Shown piece by piece: positions 52,301 to 64,000 of a stretch of DNA of 64,000 nt. Position numbers and translations under genes: made by a program. Origin of the DNA: Polyodon spathula (taxonomy: Eukaryota; Chordata; Actinopteri; Acipenseriformes; Polyodontidae); assembly GCF_017654505.1 (NCBI RefSeq), contig NC_054553.1, positions 10,809,558 to 10,873,557 on the forward strand, written 5' to 3'. Below the pieces are notes generated by a model. The model ran no database searches. It saw only the letters and a program-made list of their open reading frames with translations, and was not told the DNA's origin. Numbering within the stretch: position 1 is the stretch's first letter; each line of letters starts with the position of its first letter.

Positions 52301-52762
52301 TCAGCAGCTAGAGGAAACATCCGAGACAAAGTCAAACTCATTCTGGCCGAGCCACAGCTCTGGCAGCTCGTTGGCGCGGTCCAGTCCCAACTCCACCACC
52401 AGGGACATCAGGACCTCTTCATCCACGGGGTCCGAGTCAATGACGGTGCTCCCTGGGTTGGACAGGGCGCCCTGGCTCTGCGAGCTGTAGGTCCTGGGTG
52501 GGGCTGCGATGTCCCCTGCTACACTGCCGATGTTGTGGTAGTGGCTGTTGAGTTTCTGGAGCTGCATGCTGGCCAGCAGGTGAGGGCCTGTCTGGAGGCT
52601 GAAGGGCTGGGGTTTTGAGGTGGGCGACGAGGAGGCGGTTACTGAGGGATGGATCCCCGCCTGAGTGAACTGTCCATTCATCTTGCCTGAGCCTGGGTAA
52701 TGGAGAATGGTGATGGCCTCACGGTCTTTCATGATTCGGCTAGGGTAGACCAGAGAACTCAT
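52301..52762 (-). CDS. cited1: CITED1, CBP/p300-interacting transactivator
   Basis: A single exon encodes 153 residues ending in TGA. CITED1 is a nuclear coactivator without DNA-binding domain. Its acidic C terminus recruits CBP/p300 through their CH1 (TAZ1) domain. That conserved region 2 is clear here: DPVDEEVLMSLVVELGLDR at 111-129 and LPELWLGQNEFDF at 133-145, ending SSSC. Two CITED1-type blocks also stand out, MKDREAITILHYPG at 11-24 and HLLASMQLQKLNSHY at 61-75. The second and the WLGQ (not FLGQ) wording favour CITED1 over CITED2 or CITED4. An in-frame TGA four codons before the ATG fixes the start. A splice acceptor (TTCTAG) at 52776-52777 precedes the exon. The protein is shorter than the longest human forms, which start upstream. 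Confidence 0.95.
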   Translation of the reverse strand: MSSLVYPSRIMKDREAITILHYPGSGKMNGQFTQAGIHPSVTASSSPTSKPQPFSLQTGPHLLASMQLQKLNSHYHNIGSVAGDIAAPPRTYSSQSQGALSNPGSTVIDSDPVDEEVLMSLVVELGLDRANELPELWLGQNEFDFVSDVSSSC

Positions 52763-54284
52763 CTCCCGGGCTCACCTAGAACAGAGGGCAGAGTTGAGGA
52801 AACATCATTTTGGCATTTATATGGCTTACATATATCATGTGGTAGGATGTCTGAATACATTTCCTGTACACACCGGGGGTAGAACTGCTAATTTTACAGG
52901 AGCATACACAAAAAAAGTGCCCTACCTATTTTTCTACCCATCAAAGAAACAACTTAAACATACAGTTTCTCCAAGTACTGTTTCAGAGTTTAAACCTGAA
53001 ACAGAAAACCTTATCTTCACACCAGAAAACTGTTTAATTTGTGCCTGCACGACTTCAGTCAGATTATAACAAATCAACATTTTGGGGGGGGAAACCCAGT
53101 TTGCTTTCTTGTGCTTCCAGCTGCAACACTGGGCATTGTTTTATAAAATTATAATAAAAGCTATTGCATCAATTCACCCTGTGTCTCCCAGGTTATTAAA
53201 ACTATGATACAGAAGTTCACTAATCTGTTTGGATCAACTATTCTTTTTCTCTCAATTATTTATTCCTGCTAAACTGCTGTAATCTTCCTTCCATGGCATG
53301 CCACAGTTATCGGCTGTTACACATTCTGTTCCATCCGGGTGCTTCGTAATGGATTTAGGTCACTCCAACAGTCCTTGAAAAGACAGCATAGTCTAAGCAA
53401 AAGACTCAAACAGCCATAAAGGCATTGCAGTAATTCAGGGCTCAGTAACAATTCCTAGACAGCAGATTTGAAGCTGAACATGCAACACATTTCCTTTGCC
53501 ACAAAACTTCTTGGAGCAGAATGGAATGACTACATCATGACATAATATTCCTGGTCTGTAAACCTTGCCAGTTAGCTTTTTAAAAAAAAAAAAAAAAAAA
53601 AGAAAGTCTAATGGCAATTTTTGGGGGGTTAAGGAAACCGCAAAGACTGACCTGCAGATGAACATGAATTACTTATTTTATACAACACATACCACCAACT
53701 ACTCCCTCCCATTTAAACAAATTAATGTTCTGTTCAAAATGTTGGCATAAAAAAACAAAACACACAGCACTCATTGTATTTTCATCAGCTTCACATTGGG
53801 TACTGATGGTACATTTTTGCAAGCTGGACCATAACAAACTGCAGTCATCGAAAGCAAAATAAATGTGGGTTTGTGGCTTCACATTTTTAAACAAGATGTG
53901 AAACTGTATCCTTCCCTTAACACCTGTGAGTGCCAAGGCTTGAAGGGCACTGCACTGGCGAGCAGGCCTGTGCAGTGTTCAAAGTGGACTGCTGGAGTCC
54001 TGACACACTGCTTAGTGGAACAACTTGACTGGCAAAGTAGAACTGCCAATCAGGATCGTTTTTCCACATACAAAATGTTAATGAATTTATCAATAGGAGG
54101 TGCAATCACCAACACATTTCCTAAACACATTATTAAGGTTCACATTATAGCTATATTTATAGAATAATGAATTGAGAACACGTTAGTTAAGACAAGGGAA
54201 ACACATACAGATTCATAATTTATATACAGGATGCTCCAGGGTAATTTATCTATCAATAACTGTTTAGGGCAAAATAAAAGCTGT

Positions 54285-54334
54285 GGCAATTAATAAAATT
54301 ATTGTACCTGGCAATTAATAAAATTATTGTACCT
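54285..54334. repeat. Two tandem copies of a 25-base unit
   Basis: The unit starting 'ggcaattaataaaattattg' occurs twice without a gap and without differences. Confidence 0.95.
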
Positions 54335-55729
54335 CTAGGTACCAGTAATACGCTGGTTGGGATTATAAATGAGGCCACTGGCTTGCAAATAACAGAATAT
54401 ATATTTATCACATGAATGCACAACCCCACCCTCCCAATAGGGGGCGCCACCAACACATTCCATATTCAAGAATACAACAGGAGCTGTTAATCCACGTGAT
54501 GGCAAGGCAGTCACCATGCTGATCCTTGCCCTAGTGGAACTCCTCCACTGAAAATGAAGAAATGCTGCAATACAAGGCAGGCATACCCTCTGAGACCATA
54601 TTGGGATTCCAATCCCCAGGGTCTTATTACATCTTGCAAGGTGGCCATTCATATGTAACATGATCAATACATTTGTTTCTCCACCATGCCCGTGTCCTAA
54701 CAGCATCACCCTGTATATCCAATAGGTCTGCCATTGAAGATCTTAGTCTTAGAATTGCCATTGTCCTGAAGGAACTCTTACTTGCACAAGATTTAGCTGC
54801 ATGTTGTCTATGCCTGACAAGACAAACCCATCAGCCCACCTTGCCTTTATACAGCACAAATGGTAGCTGCTACAGCTTTATGAATTTTGTGGCACACCAC
54901 CACACACAATGTAACTTGTGATACATCATATGACAATTCCATCTACCAAGTTTAAGTGCTCAGAGGCATACTAAAGAAGAAAACATGAGAAACAACGCAC
55001 AACCAAAAAAAGGTAACTTTTACTTCTTAAACGAATGGAAGGACCACTCACTTCTATCTCCAGACAAAAGAAATACGCTAATACAAATAATTACATCAGC
55101 AACACCTGTGGGATAAATTAATTTGCCATCCTGTTCAGATCACTGGATATCAAAGCATAGGAGTATGTGCGTAAGACATTAAAATGATCGCTTCTGTTTT
55201 AAAACTGCAAACTCAAACCAACGGCATGTTGTATTATCTGAAAATATCCAATTCACGCATAAAGGTGAGAATTCCCCCACAAGATTGCTGTACTGTTCCG
55301 TCTGCTGGCTGTGCGATTTCGATGTGTAGATGTTTTTTTTTTGTATTAATCTGTGTTTAAACTGATCAGGGTTTCGATGTTTAAAATTGCCAGTAATAAA
55401 GCTGTTTCTACATTTTTAACACTACATTTAGTATCAATTATTTAAATTAGACAGTCACACCCAAAATAAACTCGTTGTTCTAAATGCAAAATATTTGTAA
55501 TGAAACCATGCACATTTTGGTGCAAAAAAACCCAACTTTTTTTAGGACTTGTTTATGTAAAATCTGTAATTACTATGTCGTACAATTATCAATGGTGTTA
55601 TTGTAACTTACAATATGTTGATAGGAAACTACAGCCACTTCAACTTTTATAACCCCATTAAGCTTTTACCATAGAATACTTTTTTCTTCAACAACACAGT
55701 TTAATTGAACTGAAATTACAAATAAGAGA

Positions 55730-55842
<113 letters not shown>

Positions 55843-55905
55843 AACTTAATTTGCCTTTACAATAATGTACAATAAATTAAAACAACGTCTTTCTTATGTG
55901 GTTAC

Positions 55906-56082
55906 CTTAACAAGAATGTCTCTCCTCAGCACTTTGGTGGATCCAGTGAAGTCTGTAAGACAAGCAATGTTACATTTGTTTTCGATCTCTAGAAAAAACA
56001 GCCACTTAATTCCCTGCAGTGTGTGAATGAATCCGCTCCGTGGATAACCTGCTCCGCACCGCTGAAAGTCCTTGACAATGAA
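55906..56082 (-). other. cited1: Probable CITED1 non-coding exon 1
   Basis: A TATA box at 56108-56116 predicts transcription starting near 56080. The following ~175 bases end in TTAAG before GTAACC, a plausible donor (intron from 55905). Splicing to the acceptor at 52776 would join it to the CITED1 coding exon through a 3.1 kb intron. The exon itself does not add to the protein because the CITED1 start has an in-frame stop just upstream. The link is inferred from position and signals. Confidence 0.5.
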
Positions 56083-56103
56083 TGGAAACTGAGCTAAGAG
56101 CAT

Positions 56104-56120
56104 TCGTTTTTATATCGCGT
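56104..56120 (-). promoter_or_regulatory. cited1: TATA box, probable CITED1 promoter
   Basis: On the minus strand 'cgatataaaaacg' is a good TATA match in an otherwise moderately GC-rich patch (55.9-56.25 kb), followed about 200 bases later by a splice donor. Confidence 0.5.
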
Positions 56121-56452
56121 TTGGATCTTTACAAAGTCTTTCAGGGCTAGCCTCAAGAAGCGTCCTGGAGTATCAACAGTTTACGAGGACTCGGACCGAC
56201 TTTTTGTTTGCCCCCTTTACAAAAAGATCAACTTTTCTGGTCAAGGCAACCCCCGTCGTGCAGGACAATTCCATTACAGGTTTAGTTAAATGATTAAATA
56301 GCTTAGGACCTAGTCAGAGACTTAATTGATCTAAATTATTAGTTTAAAAAAAAAAAACATAGTTGGAAAGACCTGGAATATTTTTATAATTCGTTTTTAA
56401 ATTATAGACCATATTAATGTTGTTATTTTACCCCGTTTAATATTACATTCAA

Positions 56453-56453
<1 letters not shown>

Positions 56454-56510
<57 letters not shown>
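56454..56510. repeat. (ATT)n microsatellite
   Basis: About nineteen ATT units without interruption. Confidence 0.95.
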
Positions 56511-56512
<2 letters not shown>

Positions 56513-57338
56513 CCACAAACTTGTGTCAATAACATTTTGTTTAAAAATATTTTTTAATGTTAATGTCATTACACTTGTTAATTTTGGATCAAAAGATGTG
56601 TTGTGTGTGTGTTTTTTTTTTTTTTTTAATTATTTTTTATTCGGAATATACTGTGTACTATATATGAACACTAATGCCATTTAAAAAAAAAAAAAAAGTG
56701 GCACATTATGTTTCACAAGTAGAAAAAACAACTATAACAACATTATCCCTCATTCTATCTAAGCGAATCCAGCCTACTTCATCACAAGTTCCAGTCTGTA
56801 ATTAACTAAAGATAAATGTGCTAGGCTAAGAGTCTGATTTGATCAACCTATAACCGCGGGGGCAAACCGCAGCTGGATATTTTGAATTTGACGCCACTTA
56901 TTTTAAGGAGTAAACTCTGAATTACTATGGATAAGTGGTTACCACGTGCTGTAAAACGCTTTAGAAAATTCCAGGTTTGGATTATCATGGTGGGGGGCTG
57001 GATGTGCCTTCACCGAAACAGTTATAAAAACAACTAACAAGATGTCACATTTACATTTGTATTGGAAAGTATTAATTAATACAAACGGAAACGAAATGAA
57101 TCTTCTTAACGAATAAGTACAATAAATGGACATTGGGTTATACATTTGTAAAACTAATCTCCTAGCACAAAGCATTGGCACCCTAGGGTTATTATACCAC
57201 AATTCAAGGTAACAGATTAAGGACAAGCATTTAGTAAACCATAAATGCTTTTTAATAAAACAAAAAATAATAATCTTAATAAAAAACTTTTTTTTCATTT
57301 AAAGTATTTGTTCCTGAAAAAAAACATGGCACCCTAAT

Positions 57339-57496
57339 TTAGTACTTCATGTGTCCTCCTTTTGCTTTTATTAGGACTTTGAGACGTTTGTGGTAATTCT
57401 TAACCCTATGTTACACCTTGTTGATAAAATCTGAGCTCATTTGTCTTGCATATTTCCTTCAGCTCAGACAAATTGCATACTCGATGCTTGGGCTAT

Positions 57497-57537
<41 letters not shown>

Positions 57538-57830
57538 TCTGTCTGATTGCAAAGGCCATTCCAGAGCTTAATTTTCTTCAGGAATTCTAGAGTTGACTTA
57601 GCAGTATGCTTTGGGTTGTTGTCTTGTTGGATGATACACTGTCTGCCTATTAGCAGATGGTATTATTGCACTGTGTAAAATGTTTTGATACATGGCTGCA
57701 TCCATCCAATCTTCAATTACATCAATGTCTCCAGTCCCTGAACTGCTGTTTTGTGGATTTACATTGAACCCCACATAGAACCATCATTAGTACAGAATAT
57801 TGTGATGGTATTTTATACACGCTACAAAAC
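57339..57830 (-). pseudogene. Tc1-like transposase C-terminal fragment
   Basis: The minus strand ends with 'NYHKRLKVLIKAKGGHMKY' and a stop at 57341-57339, the typical end of a Tc1-like transposase. Further upstream are 'WMDAAMYQNILHSAIIPSAN' and a decayed GSMWG-type segment. Several frameshifts and a T36 run (A-run in the gene's sense) interrupt the part that should carry the last two catalytic residues. It belongs to yet another Tc1 subfamily than the copies at 24.6 and 38.1 kb. Confidence 0.75.
57499..57534. repeat. T36 homopolymer
   Basis: A run of 36 thymidines inside the Tc1-like fragment. Confidence 0.9.
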
Positions 57831-57834
57831 CAGA

Positions 57835-60509
57835 TTTATAGCCTTGTCCTGATAAATACACACAATTTGAATTCCCTTGTCCATGTTTTAAAGTACTGAT
57901 GCAGGGAGACTGATCTAAGCAGATAGGCAGATGTTCAGTTTCCTAACACAAAGGATCTCCCTCATCTAGTTCAATAACACTCTACCCTGGTATTCAGGGA
58001 ACATAAAGAGCACCCCTTCCACACACTTCTGTTTCACACATCACGCTGTCGTTCTATATCCTGCGCTTTCCACACACTTAAACAAAAGCAACACAATGCA
58101 CACTTCTTTTCAATGGCCTCTCCATCAACCCACATAAGAACACCATTTGGTTGGAGTTTATCTGTGCATATACCAACCTGTTAAGCAACTGACAATGCAA
58201 AATACTTCATACATACATATAGTTTGATGGGAAATAAAACCATTACAGAGATCTGTGAAAATTAGAGTGCCTTTGAATTCAAATAGCTTAATTTGTTTTA
58301 ATGAATGAGTTGCATGCATTTAAGACATTTACATTGTCGTACCTATTTCCAAAAATGCTTAAAGGAATGTTTGTTAATGACAGTTTTTATTGAAGATCAT
58401 TTTGACACATTTAATCAAGTTTGCAGTTCATAAAACCCTTTTACAACTGTTTTTAGAAGTTTACTCATAGTTTTTAAAGCTCCCTTTATCCAAAGGTGTT
58501 CTGAATAGGACTGCATGTTTCATGCATACCTCTAGTTCATATAAAGGACAAATGTAACCTTGATATTACTTATTAAAAGTGAAACTCCTCAAAATATATA
58601 ATTTAAATAACTGTACTTACCATTTTATTCCTGGTAAAATTGGATGTAGTTTCCAAAGCTTTTGTTTAAATGCACAGAACGCAAACTAAACATTGTTATT
58701 GTGGATATACAAGTGTCTGTATTTTCACTGCTCTTTTGAAATCCCTTTACATTTCACTACCCCTACAGTGTGCTTTATAACAAACAATACTGAAGCAATT
58801 ATCCTTACTGCTGTGTTTACCACTTCTTTAAAGCTGTTATATGGAAAGGGGCATCATCTAAATGTTCTCATATCCTCAGCCTCAACTTAGAACAAGAATT
58901 ACTGATAGATAGTTATGTTAAGATGTTTTGAATAGGTTTTAATGAAGGAAATTATGTTTAGTATTCATAAATCTTAATCAGTGTATTTCACGTTGAAAGT
59001 TCTAGCATTGAGAAAACACTACAGAGTTAATAACTTTTGTTTTTCTTTTTAACAGATCTCATTTTGGAATCTATTCTATTATATTGTTCTAAATGCTTCC
59101 ATGTTGTTCAGAATATCAGGACACCAACTCCAAATCAGCTCTTTAATCGAGGGTTAAACATATTTCTATTCCAGACATTGTAAACAATACTATAGGATGT
59201 GAACTTTCATGGAGTATACTCAATCTAGCCATGGAACTTCAACAGTCAAACAAAGTGAAATACCAAACATAACACCATTTATTGAAACAGACTTTTAATA
59301 AACATAACTAATGAGTTCAAACTTTTGAAAAAGACCCACAATCTCAAATGCTTAATTACATCCAATGCATTTATTGTATGTTTTCTGGGATACAGTATAT
59401 TTGTGCATTCTTTGGCACTACACCAAAACAAAACTCCTCTAAGAAAAAAATAAGCTGAGTAATAACATTCTTTTAGCACAGAACTGCCTGCCACTCGGGT
59501 GCAAGGCACACGCGCACATTTTCATTTAAACACTTCAGCACAACGATCTAACTTAACTGCAAATGAAATGGATCTTTTCCATTTACTAATTGGTATGTAA
59601 AAAAAAACAGCATGTGGGAACACCACTTGACATTTGCTAGGAGCTTGAAGGGATTGCTCAATGCTGTTGTTTGTTTCTTTATAATTTGACTAGGGAAATG
59701 AGACACATCTGGGGTATTATGCGAAGGGCCCTGAATCCCTTCAGTTTCCTCAGTGTCTATTCTGTATGGCAGCACAATTGGGTATGATTGAAAGCCACAG
59801 CTCAATTAAACGAAGCTGTTCGCTAAAACGTGCTAAAATATTTTATCAGCATTTGTTAGATATTTTCCATTGCAAATCTTTTAGAAACTCATTTTTTCAG
59901 GTGCACATTCCTGATGGTCATTTTTACACTGCCCTCTGCCTTGCTCAGAAAGAAGTCACTCTGAAGCCCAGGTATATAACATGTGTTGTATGCTGATATG
60001 TACAAAGTGGAAGTATGATTTAAAACGCTGCCGTGAAAGAGAATGTGATCTTTGCAGGGCTTTGTTTTCCAAGATTTAGGATTGGAAAATAGATATTAGG
60101 TTTGAAATGAGCCAAAAAGAGCCCAAGGAATTTTAAAGACTATAATAGAATGCACAAGCTGGTGCCAAACAGAAATTTGGAAAATGTTAAGAACAAATTA
60201 GTTGTACCTGGATATATTTAGTTTAGAGGCAGGGCCAGATGCACCAAGTTTTGTTCCAGTATAAAGTTTGCTTTACATTTTTATAAACATTCAGAACTAT
60301 AAACATGCAACTTGTTAACTTAAGGTCTCAGATGGACATCTTGTTATTTGTTGCTTTAAAGTTCTGAAACAAGGGTGTTTATTTTATTTAGAAAACTGCA
60401 CTAAATGGATCAAAAGCTTTCCTTTTAGGGTACAAAAAAGCAAGTTGATAAGAAAGTAAACCAACTTAAAAATAGTTGCTTGATTGCAATATACAAACAC
60501 CACCAAAAT

Positions 60510-60586
<77 letters not shown>

Positions 60587-61775
60587 CAATTTATTTTCTC
60601 TTCAAAAATGTCAAAATATGATACTGCACACACGACTTACAATGCACTATTCATAAAAAGATAAACAATATTATGAAGTTTGAAGGTGTTTGTGTGTTTT
60701 TTAAATTGGGACACTGCTTCTGAGCGGATTCATTAGTAAGACCTTCTATCATATTATTAAATTGTAGGCAGACAGAATACCATTAAATATAACAAACTTC
60801 ATCCTTGGCCTGCTGTCTCTCTAACTCACGGGTGATTTCCACTGTCAATGCTTGTTAAATCAGGCGCTCTAGGTTAGCTGACAGCCGTTCATGAAAATCA
60901 GCAATATTGCCTGCTATCATCAGCAAGCTAGCATTGCATTCTTCAACCTGCATCAATGTATAGTAAGGACATTATTGTGTCAAGCCTGCTTGGCACTTTC
61001 AGTGACAGCAATGTCCTTCATAGCCCAGCATGCATCCCTGGGCAAGTGTCACCAATTTCAATACCAAGAATGGAACCCCCCCCTTGACATTTGCATATTG
61101 TAATGAAAATTCCAATGTCATCAATACTTCAAAAGGAGTGATTGGCAGGGTCACAGTTTAAAAGGGAATCAAACATTCCCACAGCTGACCTATTCTATCG
61201 TAGGCATTTACACCCAAAGATAGTCTTTTAATATGCATTTTGCAGTGGCTAACTGCAAGCAAAAACAAATTAGTATATTAGCACATTTAGTAGTTCTCGA
61301 CTCAAGGCTCCTACATTTCATACTGTACTCAGTGTTTCCACCAACACACTATGTAAGTTTATCCATCCAACCTGGTCGTCCTAGAAACAAAACTCAATAT
61401 AGCATTGAGCTATTATCGTTTTAAAGAAATGTATATGAATTGCAAATACAATGCTTCCTTATGAACGCAAATGCCAAAGCAAAAGGCATATTCTGGCCAT
61501 TACTGGTAGCTCTATACCCCCGGCTATGTTCCACTGTTCATGCAACATTATCAACTAGATTCACTTTTTGATTCCAGAACCTAGGCATGACTTTTTTCTT
61601 AAAACACACAAACAGCGTTACAGATTAAAAATGAAAAAAAATCTGTTAAGAATGAAGAAATCATTATTGGAGTCAGATCAGTTATGATATGTATCCACAG
61701 CATGTATCATTTCATAACCAACCTCAACGCATGATTTTTTTTTTATCAGATTAATAGACATCTTTCTTATTAAAT
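57835..61775. other. Non-coding stretch right of CITED1
   Basis: Only a (TA)36 microsatellite (60513-60584) was recognised. In mammals HDAC8 follows CITED1. I looked on the minus strand for its C-terminal exons and saw none. A GTAAGTA donor-like word on the minus strand at 58620 has no recognisable exon beside it. Confidence 0.4.
60513..60584. repeat. (TA)36 microsatellite
   Basis: An uninterrupted alternating A/T run of about 72 bases. Confidence 0.95.
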
Positions 61776-61779
61776 GTAT

Positions 61780-61905
61780 TGCTTGAACACTCACCAAATT
61801 GTGGTGAGCAGTTTGGAAGATACAGTAAGCAGCTGCTAGGAACCAGACGAGCACTCATGGGCCAAATGGCTAACTCTCATATATCATTTTCTTATGTTTA
61901 TTGTA
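61780..61905 (+). mobile_element. LINE 3'-terminal fragment
   Basis: 'ctaggaaccagacgagcact' followed by 'catgggccaaatggc' and 'ttttcttatgttt' is the same 3' end as at 4.15 and 17.15 kb. Confidence 0.6.
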
Positions 61906-62070
61906 TAGCCTTAATTAGCCCATGTCTATACCAATTTTTCAATTGTGCAAAAGCTTAATACACATATCCTTGTGTAGTTAATTAAATACAGAATACATTA
62001 AGCATACAAGTGTATTTACAGTTGTTTGATACTAAGGAATGAACTTCACCAAAATATTTGGTTTGTAGGT

Positions 62071-62270
62071 TTAAGACGTAACAGAAAAGTGAATGTGCGT
62101 CTGGCTTTGATGCTCAGTAATGCAGATGCTCCGCAGTGTTGTGGGGAGCTCCAGCTGACATAGCTCTTGGTTTTGTGGAATAAACTGCCATTCCTCATTG
62201 AGCACATTGAGGAGTTCTCCATGGACCTTCGTGGGTAAGGTTTTCCACTGGAAACACCTGTTCAATTGGA
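62071..62270 (-). pseudogene. Possible Tc1-like transposase C-terminal remnant
   Basis: The minus-strand frame 'VHGELLNVLNEEWQFIPQNQ' followed by a segment ending in THIHF resembles the C-terminal helix and G-G-H-T-H-Y end of Tc1-like transposases. The match is weak and no terminal repeat was found. Confidence 0.35.
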
Positions 62271-62274
62271 CTCA

Positions 62275-62709
62275 GTTTTAAATGATTCTGCTTTCCAAGG
62301 TAAAGACTCAATGGAAGTATAATGGGCATTGTTTTATAATGGGCATTAAAACTTTAGATCTCCATTCACCAGAATGAACAAGAAATAGAAATCGGATATA
62401 ATGCATCTGAATAAAACCAGCCATGGCTACCAATACTAGATAACGGTGTATACCAGAATAGCACGAAAGCATATTTGCAAGCATTGTATATACTATACTT
62501 TACAAAGGATCATTCATAAACTCAAGCATAGATAGATGCCGTACTAGTACACAGGATAAAAGTATGCTTTGCAAGGGGTTCAGCTCTGGATCACACCGCA
62601 GAATGCCCCATTTGTCTCCAGGGGTCTGATACTGTAGGTGCTTTGCAACCCCCCCCATACATGACAGTTACAAACAGACATGACCACAGCCACCACAAAA
62701 ACAAGGCAC

Positions 62710-62742
<33 letters not shown>

Positions 62743-64000
62743 CACACCTCTAGGGAGCAAAGAGGTGGGATAAAGACTGTCACTCAGTCATACTGGGTCA
62801 CTGTGAAAGAGCCTGGCGGGAGACATTTGAGGTTAGACTGAACCCATAGAGCAGAAGGAAGTGCTGCTGCTGGCAGACTCTCTCTGCAAATCTAGCTGCT
62901 TTCTTTCCAGTGCTGTGACACCCATACATATTATTCATATCGGTGCCCCTTTCCTCAGGAAAGGCTCCTTCACACTAACCATCCTTCTGCCCTTCTCTTG
63001 CCCTCTCCCTATTGGGAACTACACTGATTTTGAGCCACATTTCTTTTATGGCACATCAGTTTTGGCATGGAGAACAACTGCTCACCTTTGGAAGTGAAAC
63101 ACACTAAGTGATGAGAGATGATGACTGGAGAGGATGTGTTTTAAAAAAGAAGGAGAGGTTTGTGATTTAAAAAAAAAAAAGTAAGATGTTATTTTCATGA
63201 ACTGCAGAGAACCTCTTTTAAACTCATTACTGATATATTTGAATAAGAAATGTATTACAACCAAATGGATACCAAACACAAACTATAACACCGACTTTAG
63301 TTGCCATATATAGTATTGCCCAAATTCATAAAATGTACTTAAAATAAAATACTTTTGTAATTGAGACTGGGCACTCGCTATATAAAAGAGGAATGGACCT
63401 ACACAGCCCATTTGTCTTTTATTATCGATTACATAAAAATCACACTTCATACAATATGTATCACAGAGTACTATAATTATCGCAGAAAGTGAGTTAAAAC
63501 ATTAAATTAGCATCCAATCCTAACAGTTCCGTTTTGTGGCTTCTTTAGTCAACAACAGAAAAAAAACTAAACAAAAGACTTTCAGAAGAAAACTAATTTA
63601 CAGTAAACAATAGTTAGCAGTTTAAAAATCAACAATTACAAGTTAAAAACATGTTTGCTAAAATGATAAATGAAGTCAATTTCAAACGCTTATACACTTA
63701 ATAGCCACACTTAAAATAAAAAATACAGAGTTTGTCAGAAATGCACAGCAGCTCTTTACAACCTAACCATTTTGATCAGTAGTAAAAAAAAACAAAAACA
63801 AAAAAACAAAAAAAAACAAGCAGGATGTTATAAGAACAGTACTAGGAGTCATCCCCAGGTAGAACTATCCTCCATGCCACTATGTCTAACCAATCATTAC
63901 ACTTGGAACCTTAATGCTGGGTGAAACCAAAGATTGCACCTTTTCATATTTATCTTGCTTTAATGCAGATATTTGTATCCTTATTCAATACAGTACTTAC
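62275..64000. other. Non-coding right end of the window
   Basis: It holds an A29 run (62714-62742) and A-rich DNA near 63782-63818. The last ten bases, read on the minus strand, are GTAAGTACTG, which could be the donor of an exon just outside the window. Confidence 0.35.
62714..62742. repeat. A29 homopolymer
   Basis: A run of 29 adenines with no recognisable retroposon body on its left side. Confidence 0.9.

Noticed and set aside
58612..58625. Splice donor GTAAGTACAG on the minus strand
   Set aside because: Good consensus, but the adjacent sequence holds no recognisable coding exon; such words occur by chance.
57000..64000. HDAC8 3' exons
   Set aside because: Expected by synteny, but I could not find the conserved C-terminal residues on the minus strand.

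Overview
The window is vertebrate nuclear DNA, most likely from a ray-finned fish. The basis is three vertebrate genes in a known neighbourhood (NHSL2, RPS4X, CITED1), RPS4X introns of 238 to 1,763 bases, and a mixed repeat load of Tc1, Tigger, DIRS, CR1/L2-like, L1, tRNA-SINE and LTR elements. An early-branching lineage such as sturgeon, paddlefish or gar would fit, but the sequence alone does not settle the species. No bacterial, plasmid or phage content was seen.

All three genes are on the minus strand, so the window reads right to left. Around 56.1 to 52.3 kb lies CITED1, with a TATA box, a probable non-coding first exon and one coding exon holding the whole 153-residue CBP/p300-binding coactivator. 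From 44.6 to 39.5 kb lies RPS4X, with seven exons whose lengths add up exactly to a 263-residue ribosomal protein eS4, an initiator codon that ends exon 1, and a pyrimidine-rich 5'TOP start. At 35.1 to 34.8 kb is one exon encoding the N terminus of an NHS-family protein, best called NHSL2 from its position beside RPS4X and CITED1. No second NHSL2 exon was found to the left, so the leftmost 34.8 kb is probably its long first intron.

The remainder is repeats and unrecognised non-coding DNA. The clearest elements are a 1.55 kb Tc1-like transposon with both terminal repeats (24.2 to 25.75 kb), an internally deleted DIRS-type tyrosine-recombinase retrotransposon with inverted ends (45.7 to 48.3 kb), two solo LTRs with 5-bp target duplications (7.6 to 8.3 and 27.2 to 27.9 kb) and a third decayed LTR (5.8 to 6.5 kb), a Tigger-like element flanked by TA (12.7 to 13.2 kb), two copies of one tRNA-derived SINE, a decayed L1 ORF2 fragment (18.2 to 19.2 kb), and several 3' fragments of one CR1/L2-like LINE. 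There are many microsatellites, some of them palindromic.

The three genes show no sign of acting as a unit; their grouping reflects conserved vertebrate synteny. I found no convincing new biological system. The points most worth checking are the compact NHSL2/RPS4X/CITED1 order without PIN4 or ERCC6L, the DIRS element with an internal duplication, the hairpin beside the TATA box of one LTR, and a hairpin in RPS4X intron 5.
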